Source: Halomonas sp. HAL1
GTDB taxonomy: Bacteria > Pseudomonadota > Gammaproteobacteria > Pseudomonadales > Halomonadaceae
NCBI RefSeq assembly: GCF_030544485.1
Contig: NZ_CP130610.1
Span: 620,001-684,000, forward strand
Direction: 5' to 3'
Length of the DNA stretch: 64,000 nucleotides
Part shown: positions 53,212 through 62,024 of the stretch, piece after piece
How the letters are laid out: every line of letters begins with the position of its first letter
Position numbering within the stretch: position 1 is the stretch's first letter
Made by a program: the position numbers and the translations under genes
The notes under the pieces: model-generated
Database searches by the model: none
What the model was told of the DNA's origin: nothing
Seen by the model: the letters and a program-made list of their open reading frames with translations, nothing else

Positions 53212-54077
53212 ACCTACCCAGCCGCGCACGCAATGGCCTTAACGGTGTGGCCCGCGAACTTCTCCGCCAGCCCGCGGTGGAAAAGCCGCGCCGCCAGTGG
53301 GTAGACGACGTAGTGGCCTGGTGCCACCAGCACGACATTGACCTGGCCACGCGAATCAACAGTAAAGCGCTGCGCTTTGACGCCGCATTGCTGGCGCAAA
53401 TCAATGACGTATTAGAGAGCGCCCGCATCGCGCCGCTAGGCCGCTCACTCAGCGGGCTGAACAGCAGCGCCCAAGCGAAAGAGGGCGTAGAAGAAGACAA
53501 AGCAACACGAGAAAGCCCCCGTGCGCGGCGGGTACTCGTCAGCTTTCCGCCACAGCCAACAACCGGGCTTACCAACGAGCCCCGCGCCGTTCGCGATGTG
53601 GATGTGCTGGGGTTGAAGCTAAGCGCGTTCAGCGCTCTAATCCAGGTCGAAAACCTGGATAGCTTCTATGAGTTTTCGCCGGAACAGCCAGCGCTAAGCG
53701 GCTACGCAAACCCGCTGGTCGTCTACCGCGGCGACAGCCACTACGGCGGCGGCTTTGCGTTACTGGCTAATGCTTGGCACAAAACCAGACGAACACATAT
53801 TTACGCCGGTGACTTCGATGTTAAAGGCGTTACGCTAGCGCTCGACAGCAACGCCACTCACATGCTTCTGCCCAACATCGAGTGGCTTACCCAAAACGCC
53901 ACACCGTTGCATGTGCCTGCTGAACAGTTTCCTTATCAGCGCAGGCTACGCAAACACCTTGCTGCGCTACCATCTGCCCATCCATTGCGAGACTACCTAA
54001 CGTTGTTGTTGGAAAAGCAGCGGGGGCTAAAGCAGCAGTGGTTTGGTGGGGTTGTAGTTTGTGTAGAGCTTAGTTAG
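53208..54077 (+). CDS. Toprim-domain protein (JetD/MksG-like), short form
   Basis: 289 residues, ATG overlapping the kleisin stop (ATGA). An N-terminal basic domain leads to 'SALIQVENLDSFYEF', with the acidic Glu of a Toprim fold, then 'LVVYRGDSHYGGGFALLANAW' and 'THIYAGDFDVKGVTLA', a G-D-x-D-x-x-G motif like the DxD of Toprim nucleases. In Wadjet, JetD nicks or cuts plasmid DNA captured by the SMC complex. At 289 residues it is shorter than the roughly 380-400 common for JetD. GC-rich DNA ends at its stop, and AT-rich DNA begins. Confidence 0.78.
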   Translation: MNLPSRARNGLNGVARELLRQPAVEKPRRQWVDDVVAWCHQHDIDLATRINSKALRFDAALLAQINDVLESARIAPLGRSLSGLNSSAQAKEGVEEDKATRESPRARRVLVSFPPQPTTGLTNEPRAVRDVDVLGLKLSAFSALIQVENLDSFYEFSPEQPALSGYANPLVVYRGDSHYGGGFALLANAWHKTRRTHIYAGDFDVKGVTLALDSNATHMLLPNIEWLTQNATPLHVPAEQFPYQRRLRKHLAALPSAHPLRDYLTLLLEKQRGLKQQWFGGVVVCVELS

Positions 54078-54426
54078 AAGCCTCAAGACCATCACCCATC
54101 AAATAGGCGGTAAATCTTTCGCCCTCAAAGCGGTTATATTAGGCGCTACTTTCAATAGCGAAAATATGAAAAATCTGCATTAAGTAACTGATTTTATAAA
54201 AAAATAAATGTTTTAGTGAGCCGTTTTATTTGGCAGAGCAAAACGAATCGATCCACGACTTTCGATTATGTTTCCAATATTTTCTTTGCCTCGCAGCGAA
54301 TCAATGGGATAGAGTCGATTCAGATGATTACATGACCACAATGAATGCGCTGATACCTTTATTAAGGTTATGCAGCTTACCGTATAATCACTGTTAAGCG
54401 CTTTAATAAAGATTGGAGTAAGATTA
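54078..54426. other. AT-rich noncoding leader before the RT module
   Basis: No gene is seen. The composition changes abruptly at the end of the Toprim gene. A consensus -10 box TATAAT occurs at 54383-54388 with a poor -35 (TTATTA near 54359). The length would allow a small RNA, which some defence RTs need, but no clear structure stands out. Confidence 0.5.
54359..54388 (+). promoter_or_regulatory. Candidate promoter of the AT-rich module
   Basis: TATAAT (54383-54388) lies 38 bases before the start of the first small gene; the best -35 is TTATTA (54359-54364), spacer 18. A perfect -10 with a weak -35 is common in AT-rich acquired genes, so this call is tentative. Confidence 0.45.
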
Positions 54427-54804
54427 ATGGATTGGAAATTTTCTCTTCCAACTCAATGCCCACCGAAAGAAGCCAGAAATGATGACATTGAACTATATAG
54501 GCTAATCAAAAATTCTCCACCTAATCCTGAGGATTTTGTACCACTAGCTTATGAGTTAAAGACTCCACATCAGGAGTTTGAAGATGAATTCTTGAAGTGT
54601 TGCTCCCATGGGCTATCTGTTTTCAAGAGTATAGATGGAGCAATTAAATGGAGAAGAAAATATAAAAAGAAATTTAAAAATCATAAGATATCAAAGGGTG
54701 TGGTAACTCGTGAGGATGGAATGATTCTTGAAACATTTAAAAATCCTCACGTAACATGGTGGGTTTCTACAGACCAGCCTGAAAGAGAGTTTGTTGAGGT
54801 ATAG
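54427..54804 (+). CDS. Small protein of unknown function, paired with the DUF6575-like gene
   Basis: 125 codons, 124 residues. Mixed charge with a strongly basic centre ('IKWRRKYKKKFKNHKISKG') and the ending 'LETFKNPHVTWWVSTDQPEREFVEV'. No signal peptide, membrane segment or known catalytic motif. GGAG precedes the ATG. Only three bases separate its stop from the next start, so the two are co-translated. The basic middle would suit nucleic-acid contact or partner binding; no family is recognised. Confidence 0.8.
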   Translation: MDWKFSLPTQCPPKEARNDDIELYRLIKNSPPNPEDFVPLAYELKTPHQEFEDEFLKCCSHGLSVFKSIDGAIKWRRKYKKKFKNHKISKGVVTREDGMILETFKNPHVTWWVSTDQPEREFVEV

Positions 54805-54807
54805 AGC

Positions 54808-55971
54808 ATGTCGCAGCATAGCTATTTGAACATTGAGATTAAGAAACTCAAGCCATGGGAAGTGTTTGATTTTTTTGAAGGTCCAAGGTTTTACAGCTGC
54901 AAAAATCAAACGGGCCAGATTTATCTTGTTCATTGGGTTGACGAAATAAATTATTGTGATGTTTGGCTGTACTCAAAAGTTAGCTTTGAGAAATACTGTG
55001 CCCTTAAAAATAAGAAAATCGACATTCGTTCATGCTTTGAGAATCCAGAAGAAGGGTTTTCATATCTAGTTTCTGTCGCATCATGCAATGAGTTCAATAT
55101 TAACCTGATTAAACCAGAAGAGTATGACTCAGAATGGTTGCCTGATGATGGTGAGTTCTTAGACTACGATACTCCATCAACGTCTCTTCCTACTAAAATT
55201 GTTGATGTACAAGAGGCTGCAGTGGCTAATTCAAGACAAGTTTTGGATTTGGCATTTAGTAAAAAGCACCAAACATATGAAATTGCATCCGAGACGTTAG
55301 GTAAAATTCTTACCTCAGTACAAAACTTTATATATTCGTCCGCTTGCCCCAATGATTTAGATGTTCGGAGGGTTCCAGAACATGTCAAAGATGAAAATAT
55401 GCTGATGGTATCTGGACTGTTTGCAAGTTCTTTTGGCGTTAGGCTTCAAAGTAAAAATAGTGATTTGTTTTCCGGTTCGCACCAAAATAATAATCTACAA
55501 CGTTTCATGGAACTGCTTGCTACTACAGAAGAAAGTGATCAAGTACTGAAAGAAGTTAAAAACTACAATTTACTGTCACGAGCTAGATATAAGGCTGTAC
55601 TTCAAGAGTTAGTTACAGCCGAGCTCTCAGTGAAAGCCGAATGGTCTGACCCGTATGGTAATTCTAAAATTTCAAGAATCTCCTATCATCAAATAAAAGA
55701 ATCATTGAGGAAACTCGAAGAAGGTGAGTCGAGCAATACTCAAATAGTGAAATATAAAGATATAAAGCTTGTGGGCGTAGACATTGAAAATGATTTCTTT
55801 GCAGTCGTAAAAAATGATGGTGAATTGTTGAAAGGAAAGCTCGATAAATCGCTGGAATCCTATCAGTTTAATGTTCCAAGCATAATCAACGTAAAAATAG
55901 AAGAAACATGCAAAATTAATCCAGTAACAGATAAAGAAAAATGGTCCTATAAGCTCATCGAAATAAATTAG
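54808..55971 (+). CDS. DUF6575-like protein of a probable defence module
   Basis: 387 residues, AT-rich. The N-terminal 130 residues ('IKKLKPWEVFDFFEGPRFYSCKNQTGQIYLVHWVDEINYCDVWLYSKVSFEKYCALKNKKIDIRSCFENPEEGFSYLV') recall DUF6575, a small beta-rich domain; this name is from memory and not checked. The C-terminal part is helical, then beta-rich ('IVKYKDIKLVGVDIENDFFAVVKNDGELLKGKLD'). No catalytic motif is recognised. GAGG lies upstream of the ATG. It is co-directional with the small gene before and the RT 108 bases after, so it could be part of one system or an adjacent cassette. Confidence 0.7.
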   Translation: MSQHSYLNIEIKKLKPWEVFDFFEGPRFYSCKNQTGQIYLVHWVDEINYCDVWLYSKVSFEKYCALKNKKIDIRSCFENPEEGFSYLVSVASCNEFNINLIKPEEYDSEWLPDDGEFLDYDTPSTSLPTKIVDVQEAAVANSRQVLDLAFSKKHQTYEIASETLGKILTSVQNFIYSSACPNDLDVRRVPEHVKDENMLMVSGLFASSFGVRLQSKNSDLFSGSHQNNNLQRFMELLATTEESDQVLKEVKNYNLLSRARYKAVLQELVTAELSVKAEWSDPYGNSKISRISYHQIKESLRKLEEGESSNTQIVKYKDIKLVGVDIENDFFAVVKNDGELLKGKLDKSLESYQFNVPSIINVKIEETCKINPVTDKEKWSYKLIEIN

Positions 55972-56079
55972 TCGACACTTAGCAAGTAAGCTTTGGTGAC
56001 ACCTTTGTCTCAGCTGATTTAGACGATGTTTATTTGAATAATTTCATGTTTTGTGTGCTTAAAAAAAGGAGTAGTCGTT

Positions 56080-57060
56080 TTGAAGCAAAAAGACTTTCTC
56101 ACTAAAGGTTTTCTGCCAAAAGAATTTCCCGGGTTATTTGATTCGTCTGATCTTTCAAAAACACTTAGTTTTAATGATGACGTGTTAAAGTCTGAACCAA
56201 AAGTAAGCAGGCCAACTAAAACTAGTATACCTAAATTTTCAGGCTTTAGACGAAGCATTACTGTGCCGAATCCAAAACATTATTCGATGTTGGTGAAGTT
56301 TTTGGTTAAGCATTCTCGTGATATTGAAAGATTTTATGATGTTAGTAAGATATCTATGAGCAAGGCCATTTACAAGGATGATAGCAGCAGAGCGATAGCT
56401 AATGAATATAACTTTGAACAAGTTATGCAAGAAAAACTTGTGAAAGGCTTTTCGTCTCGCTTCCTGTTAACAGCAGATGTATCAAAATTTTATAATACTA
56501 TATATACGCATAGTATACCTTGGGCTATACATACAAAAGATGTATCGAAAAGAGACAGAACAGATAATTTATGGGGAAATGAATTAGACCGCCTAGTTAG
56601 GAATATGCAGGATGGACAAACACTAGGCATTCCTATTGGTCCTGATGCTTCAAGAGTGATTTCGGAGTTAATAGGTGTAGCACTTGATCGCTCAATTCAA
56701 AACTCTGAACCAAGTCTTAATGGCATTCGATTTATTGATGATTTTTTCTTCTTTGCAGATACTGCATCAGAAGCAGAAAATTTAGATTTAAAAATTAGTC
56801 GAGCTCTTGGTGAATTTGAATTAACCACCAACGAAAATAAATCTAGTATTGAGGCTATGCCGGTTCCTATCGAGAGTATTCAACAACAAACTATTAGACA
56901 CTACAAAATTAGGAAGAATCCACCAGAACAAAGGCTAGACATCATACATCTCTACAACATTGCAATTGATGTCCATAAAAATCATCCGCAAGAAAGCTCT
57001 TTTCATTATTTTTTAACAAAAGTTATGCCTGTTAAAATACATGAAACTAATTGGAGAATA
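56080..57060 (+). pseudogene. Reverse transcriptase (Abi/UG type), N-terminal part, cut by IS30-family element
   Basis: 327 codons from the TTG at 56080, chosen because AAGGAG stands eight bases upstream; a GTG at 56053 is alternative. The start 'LTKGFLPKEFPGLF' is typical of Abi-like RTs. RT blocks: 'TADVSKFYNTIYTHSIPWAIH' (first catalytic Asp D133), 'GQTLGIPIGPDASRVISELIG', and 'FIDDFFFF' (D220-D221, the xxDD box with F-I instead of Y-A), then 'TNENKSS'. It breaks at codon ATA 57058-57060, the target duplication of the IS30-family element, and resumes at 62025. Without the insertion the protein would have 521 residues. Confidence 0.9.
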
Positions 57061-57086
57061 GGCGGCCTCAAGTTCCAAGTGCAACA

Positions 57087-57969
57087 CTATTGAAGAGTGC
57101 TCGGGCCGGCGACGGATTTCTTGAGCACCTCGGCGTAGACTTCCAGTGGCGAGCGCCAATCCAGTGTCTTGCGCGGCCGTGTATTGAGTGAGTCGGCGAT
57201 CTCGTCGAGTTCTTCCTGGCTGTAGACCGACAGATCCGTGCCCTTTGGCAAGTACTGTCTCAACAGCCCGTTGGTGTTCTCATTGGAACCCCGCTGCCAT
57301 GGGCTATGCGGGTCGGCAAAGTAGATCGCTGTCCCCGTCTTCTGAGTGATCTCGGCATGTTTCACCATCTCTTTGCCCTGGTCATAGGTCATGGACAGGC
57401 GCAGGGAGCGCGGCACCTCATTGAGCTTGTCGCTGAAGCCGACAGCCGCCGCTGTGGCCGTGGTGCCATCCACTTTCGCCAGAATCACTAAACGCGTCGT
57501 GCGCTCCACCAATGTACCAACGGCAGAGCGATTGTTAGCGCCCATGATGAGATCCCCTTCCCAGTGGCCGGGCATCAGGCGATCTTCGATTTCAGGCGGC
57601 CGCAGATGGATGCTCACCAAGTCTGGAATCTGTTGTCGCCTATCCTTGCCACGGCTGCGAGGGCGTCGTTTACCTTTACCCTGGCGCAAACAGGCAATCA
57701 GCTCTTTCTTGAGCGAGCCGCGCGGCATGAGATAGAGCGCATTGTAGATGGCTTCGTGCGAGACGTGGCGGTCAGTATTATCAGGAAACATACGCTTTAG
57801 TGTGCGGGCTATTTGCTCTGGTGACCAGTACTTGCGCAGCAGGTAGACCACCAGTTCGAACAGCTCACCGTCGAGAGGAAGCTTCAAGCTACGGCGAGGC
57901 CGACAGCGGGTCAGTCGGGCGCGATGTCCAGCGAGGCTGGCGTCATACGCTCTGTTAGGGCTAACAGTA
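57087..57969 (-). pseudogene. IS30-family transposase, C-terminal part
   Basis: About 294 codons. It contains the IS30 catalytic core: 'MPGHWEGDLIMGANNRSAVGTLVERTTRLVILAKV' with the first Asp, 'LRLSMTYDQGKEMVKH' with the second, and 'FADPHSPWQRGSNENTNGLLRQYLPKGTDLSVYSQEELDEIADSLNTRPRKTLDWRSP' with the Glu. The upstream part is separated by 3.9 kb of IS66-family DNA; the N-terminal part lies at 61825-61969. The rejoined frame reads 'ELVRHTVSPNRAYDA'. Confidence 0.93.
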
Positions 57970-58006
57970 GTAAGCGAGCCACTAACCACATCTAGGCAGA
58001 TTTCGC

Positions 58007-59593
58007 TTAGACCGGTAATGTCTCTTTCCACTGCCAGGGCAGCAGCGTGTGGAGCTCATCATCGTTGAGGGTGGGCAGTGTCGCGAAGACATACTGCAAG
58101 TAATCGTAAGGCGAGAGACCATTGGCTTTGGCGGTTTCGATCAGGCTGTAGATCGCCGCGCTGGCATGAGCGCCGCTCGGCGTATGGCTGAACAGCCAGT
58201 TTTTACGGCCGATGACGAACGGACGGATGGCGTTCTCCGCCGGATTGTTGTCCAACGGGATCAGGCCATCGTCCAGGAACCGGGTCAGCCGGGGCCACTG
58301 GTTATCCAGGTAGTGTAAGGCTTTACCCAGTGCACTTTTGGGCAATACCTGGGCCAGTGACTTGTCGAGCCAGGTGCGCAGTTGGTCGATTAACGGACGG
58401 CTCTTCTGGTCACGCAGCGCGTAACGCGCATCGGGCTCACGTGCCTTCGCCTGTTTTTCCACGCCGTACAGCTTCCGGATCTGGTTCAGCGCCCAGTCCG
58501 CTTTGCCGGTTTTGTTTTTGGGCTGCACTTTCTGGGCCTCAACGAACTTACGCCGGGCATGTGCCCAGCAGCCCGCATGGGTGAGCCCATTGCGACGCAC
58601 GACCTCGGCGTAGCCTTCATAGCCATCGGTGATTAAGCGCCCCGCATAGTCGCCTAGCAGATCAACGGGCACCCGTCCGGCGCGGCTGGCCGCGTAGTCG
58701 AACAAGACCACCTGCTGGCCCGGCGGGCCACCGCGCTGCACCCACATATACGACGTCGCACGGGCGGCACGATCCGCTTCTTGATTCACCTGGAGCGTCG
58801 TCTCATCCATGTGGATCAGCGGGGCGTTTAAGAGGTGTTGGCGCAACGCGTCGATCAGCGGGATGATCCGTTCTCCCGCCTGCACCATCCAGCGTGCCAG
58901 GGTATTGCGGGGGATCTCGGCGCCATGGCGGGCAAAGATCTGGCTTTGCCGATAAAGCGGTAGCGCGTCCTGGTATTTAGCCGTCGCGATATAGGCGAGC
59001 AGCGTGGCGCTGGCATTGCTCTTGGGCAACAGCTTGGCAGGTGCCGAGGCGATCTTAACGCCCTCTTCGCACGTCGGGCAGGCATATTGGTGTCGCACAT
59101 GACGGATCACCTCGATCCGGGCGGGCACCACATGCAACTCCTCGCTAACCTCTTCACCGATCACCTTCAGCGCGGTGCCGTCATCGTGGCAGTGGCGCGC
59201 ATCGTCGGGCAGTTCATGGATGACCTCGACGCGCGGGAGTTCTGGCGGTAGCGCAACACGCCCGCCGCGCGTGCGACGCTTAGCAGGCGTAGCGGTGTCG
59301 ATCGTCGCGTCATCAGCGGTGGTGGTGCTCTCCGATGCGTCTTCCTCGTCAACCACCACTTCCGCTTCATTGATCAGCAGGTCCCGCTGGTCGACACGGT
59401 ACTTCTCGGTGGAGGGGCCGAACTGACGCTCCAGGGCAAGCCGGAACTGTTCAAACAGCGACTGTTTGGTGGCTTCCCACTGCGCTTCCTTTTTCTCCAT
59501 CAACGCCAACAGCCGCGCATTTTCAGCGTCAGCAGCGGCCAGCTTGCGCTCAAGCTGGGTAACCGTAGGTGAAGAAGAAGCGGCGTTTTTCAT
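58007..59593 (-). CDS. tnpC: IS66 family transposase TnpC
   Basis: 528 residues, full length. An N-terminal coiled coil ('QLERKLAAADAENARLLALMEKKEAQWEA') is followed by 'LERQFGPSTEKYR', a Cys zinc-binding pair ('YACPTCEEGVK'), and the DDE core: 'LIHMDETTLQV', 'LITDGYEGYAEV' and 'NNPAENAIRPFVIGRKNWLFSHTPSGAHASAAIYSLIETAKANGL'. The catalytic residues look intact, so the element might still supply transposase. tnpB lies 45 bases upstream. Confidence 0.95.
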   Translation of the reverse strand: MKNAASSSPTVTQLERKLAAADAENARLLALMEKKEAQWEATKQSLFEQFRLALERQFGPSTEKYRVDQRDLLINEAEVVVDEEDASESTTTADDATIDTATPAKRRTRGGRVALPPELPRVEVIHELPDDARHCHDDGTALKVIGEEVSEELHVVPARIEVIRHVRHQYACPTCEEGVKIASAPAKLLPKSNASATLLAYIATAKYQDALPLYRQSQIFARHGAEIPRNTLARWMVQAGERIIPLIDALRQHLLNAPLIHMDETTLQVNQEADRAARATSYMWVQRGGPPGQQVVLFDYAASRAGRVPVDLLGDYAGRLITDGYEGYAEVVRRNGLTHAGCWAHARRKFVEAQKVQPKNKTGKADWALNQIRKLYGVEKQAKAREPDARYALRDQKSRPLIDQLRTWLDKSLAQVLPKSALGKALHYLDNQWPRLTRFLDDGLIPLDNNPAENAIRPFVIGRKNWLFSHTPSGAHASAAIYSLIETAKANGLSPYDYLQYVFATLPTLNDDELHTLLPWQWKETLPV

Positions 59594-59638
59594 ACCGCTC
59601 AGTGTACCAAAAACGTCGCTAACATAGGAGCGCTACGG

Positions 59639-59995
59639 CTATCCAACCCGCTGAAAATCCAACGCTTTGTGAGGCTGCATAGCCTTCAGGTTATAGCCAT
59701 CCAGCAACCAGTTAAGTTCTTGACCCGTTAGCGTCACTGTGTCGTCCTTCAGGTGCGTTGGCCATTTAAACCGCTCACGCTCCAAGCGCTTGTACCACAC
59801 CACAAAGCCGTTACGTTCCCAGAACAGTAGCTTCACTTTATCGCGCTGGCGATTACCGAACACGAACAGCGCTTGATCAAACGGGTTCAAGGCCATGGCT
59901 TCCTGAACCAGCAGTGCTAATCCATCAATTTGCTTGCGCATATCGACGGGTTCTCGGCACAGGTACACCCTCAGATCAGTGCTTGGGCGTATCAT
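59639..59995 (-). CDS. tnpB: IS66 family accessory protein TnpB
   Basis: 118 residues starting MIRPSTDLRVYLCREPVDMRKQIDGLALLVQEAM and continuing 'NPFDQALFVFGNRQRDKVKLLFWERNGFVVWYKRLERERFKWP', the usual TnpB sequence. The ATG overlaps the tnpA stop (ATGA). Required with TnpA and TnpC for IS66 transposition; its biochemical role is not established. The longer open frame to 60283 covers tnpA in another frame and is not used. Confidence 0.95.
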   Translation of the reverse strand: MIRPSTDLRVYLCREPVDMRKQIDGLALLVQEAMALNPFDQALFVFGNRQRDKVKLLFWERNGFVVWYKRLERERFKWPTHLKDDTVTLTGQELNWLLDGYNLKAMQPHKALDFQRVG

Positions 59996-60204
59996 GCGAC
60001 GACCTCCACGGCGACAAACCGCGCGGGACGACAACGCGGTGGCACGGGAAACCCCTGCACGATTAACCGATTTTCCCATGCCATCAGGTCGGCTAACGTC
60101 ACGGTTTGTGCATTGGCATACGCACTTAACGGCATCTGTAACGCGGCAGCATAATACAGATGGCCTAGCCAAAATGCTTGAGTGGAATTGAGTTCGCGGC
60201 TCAT
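59992..60204 (-). CDS. tnpA: IS66 family accessory protein TnpA
   Basis: 70 residues starting MSRELNSTQAFWLGHLYYAAALQMPLSAYANAQTVTLADLMAWENRLI, with GGAG before the ATG. Its position and coupling to tnpB identify it as the short first gene of the IS66 operon. Similarity is mainly by layout and length. Confidence 0.85.
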   Translation of the reverse strand: MSRELNSTQAFWLGHLYYAAALQMPLSAYANAQTVTLADLMAWENRLIVQGFPVPPRCRPARFVAVEVVA

Positions 60205-60276
60205 GATGATCTCCAAAATTAAAGAGACCATCAGTGTGATCAGCCAACGTTAATGTGGGTAGATGGGTTTTATGGC

Positions 60277-61807
60277 CTTGCAATTACCCACAAGTCATCA
60301 GCTACATAAGCATACCGTTGATAAAGTAAAGCCCGATGTGTTTTTTTGGCTTCTCAGTTCGTTCGATATGATAAGAGGTATCAATATGGGACAACACTGG
60401 GTGAACGAGGAAATGACTGGCTGCGACTTGGGGGACGCGCGACTGAATCAAAGGTTGGCTGTCATGCTGGAAGCACTCGGTGATCGGCCAGACAAATCAC
60501 TACCCACCGCATTCCAGGACTGGGCCAATACCAAGGCCGCCTATCGCTTCTTCGCGAATGAGAATGTCAGCGAGGACAAGATTTTGGAGGGACATTTTGC
60601 CGCCTCTGCTTTGCGCATCCAAGCCACCGATGGCCCCATATTGATCCTGCAGGATACAACCGAATTTTCCTTCAAGCGCTCGTCACCTGAGAAGATTGGT
60701 TTCATCAATGAATCAACCGGGCGCAAGATGAAAGAAGGACGGCACCTTAAACATACCGTCTGCGGGCTTTTAATGCACGCTAGTCTGGCTATCACAACGG
60801 AAGGGCTGCCCTTGGGCCTGACAGCTGCCAAATTCTGGACGCGGAATAAATTCAAAGGCACAGAAGCTCTCAAGCGCAAAGTTAATCCGACCCGCGTACC
60901 CATCGAGCAGAAAGAAAGCATGCGTTGGCTCGACAACCTGCAGCGTTCTACTGAGCTTGCAGGTTCACCTGAACGGTGCGTGCATATCGGTGATCGCGAG
61001 AGTGACATTTTTGAACTCTTTTGTCTGGCTCAAGATCTTGGCACTTACTTTTTGATCCGCAGTTGCGTTGATCGTCTCGCCGAGGAGGGAGGCACTACGA
61101 TTTCTCAAGTGATGGCCGAGACTCAGGTCAGTGGAACACACGATATTCACTTTCGTGACAAGCGAGGCAATCAACAGCAGGCGACCCTATCGGTCAAGCA
61201 TGCAAAGATGACAGTTTGTCCACCGATTGGAAAACAGAAAAAATACCCAAAACAGAAGCTTGGTATTATTTTTGCAGAAGAGAAAAACCCGCCCGAAGGG
61301 CGTTCCCTATAATCTGGAAGTTGGCCACTAACCTTCCCGTTGCCACTCACGCCGACGCAGTGCAAAAGCTTATTTGGTATTCACGGCGTTGGAATATCGA
61401 GACATTCTTCAAGACGCTGAAAACGGGTTGCCGCATTGAGGATATACGTCTCGCTACCGCAGATCGACTTGCCAACTGCATTGCGCTCTGCTGTGTCGTG
61501 TCCTGGCGAATATCATGGTTGACTATACTGCGGCGCCAATCCTCAACGACCTCTCCTGCAGCTGTTTTTACTGATATTGAAAGAGCTCTTCTCGACCGAT
61601 CAATGCCGTCAAACAGACAAGGCACACGACGCGATACAGCTTTTTATATGACCGCTGTCGCTCGCCTGGGTGGTTATCTGGATCGCTCAAGTGATCCTCT
61701 CCCAGGATCCACCGTTCTATGGCGAGGCTTCATCCGCTTAGCAGATCTCGTTGCTGGATTCCAAGCTGCCAATCCAGATGCATCATCGACTTGTGGGTAA
61801 TTGCAAG
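60277..61807. mobile_element. IS4-family (Tn5-like) insertion sequence
   Basis: Perfect 20-bp terminal inverted repeats (60277-60296, CTTGCAATTACCCACAAGTC, and its complement at 61788-61807) and a 9-bp duplication TTTTATGGC (60268-60276, 61808-61816). It inserted 17 bp inside the right end of the IS66-family element. Length 1531 bp. Confidence 0.95.
60386..61800 (+). pseudogene. IS4-family (Tn5-like) transposase, frameshifted
   Basis: Starts MGQHWVNEEMTGCDLGDARLNQRLAVMLEALGDRPDKSLPTAFQDWANTKAAYRFFANE, the Tnp_DNA_bind domain of Tn5-like enzymes. DDE elements are 'LILQDTTEFSF' and 'HIGDRESDIFELF', and 'YSRRWNIETFFKTLKTGCRIED' (Y-x2-R-x3-E) is in the second frame. A one-base loss near 61300-61306, after 'AEEKNPPEGR', ends frame one at 61312; the rest continues in another frame from 'PIIWKLATNLPV' to the stop at 61800. 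It is probably inactive unless frameshifting is programmed. Confidence 0.9.
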
Positions 61808-61824
61808 TTTTATGGCGCGCTTAC

Positions 61825-61969
61825 TAACAGTATGACGCACCAGTTCTCGTGAAATAGTACTGGGCGAACGCCCTAACTGACGGGCGATAGCGCGAATCGA
61901 GTGGTTAGCCCGCATCAGCATGATGGCGGCTCGGTCTTCGGCAGAAAGATGGCGATAACAGTGAGTCAT
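61825..61969 (-). pseudogene. IS30-family transposase, N-terminal part
   Basis: 48 codons starting MTHCYRHLSAEDRAAIMLMRANHSIRAIARQLGRSPSTISRELVRHTV, the N-terminal HTH of IS30 transposases. The frame runs into the IS66-family end at 61824. Continuation of the gene is at 57969-57087. Confidence 0.93.
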
Positions 61970-62024
61970 GGCAATACCCTACCTGATAGGTTAGGTGTTG
62001 CACTTGGTCATTGAGACCGCCATA

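Larger units (their letters stand above)
57970..61824. mobile_element. IS66-family insertion sequence, itself interrupted
   Basis: Terminal inverted repeats start GTAAGCG at both ends (57970 onward, and reading inward from 61824). The 8-bp duplication TAACAGTA flanks it (57962-57969, 61825-61832), the size usual for IS66. It carries tnpA, tnpB and tnpC. Removing the nested IS4-family element leaves about 2.3 kb. Confidence 0.93.
57061..62021. mobile_element. IS30-family insertion sequence, itself interrupted
   Basis: Ends are 27-bp imperfect inverted repeats (57061-57087 and 61995-62021) sharing the inner GTGTTGCACTTGG. The 3-bp direct repeat ATA (57058-57060, 62022-62024) is the target duplication. 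Without the nested IS66-family element the IS30 element is about 1.1 kb, normal for the family. It sits inside the RT gene. Confidence 0.92.

Noticed and set aside
56080..57060. Retron reverse transcriptase
   Set aside because: No VTG or NAxxH motif, no msr/msd-like inverted repeat seen next to it, and the C-terminal helical domain fits Abi/UG RTs.
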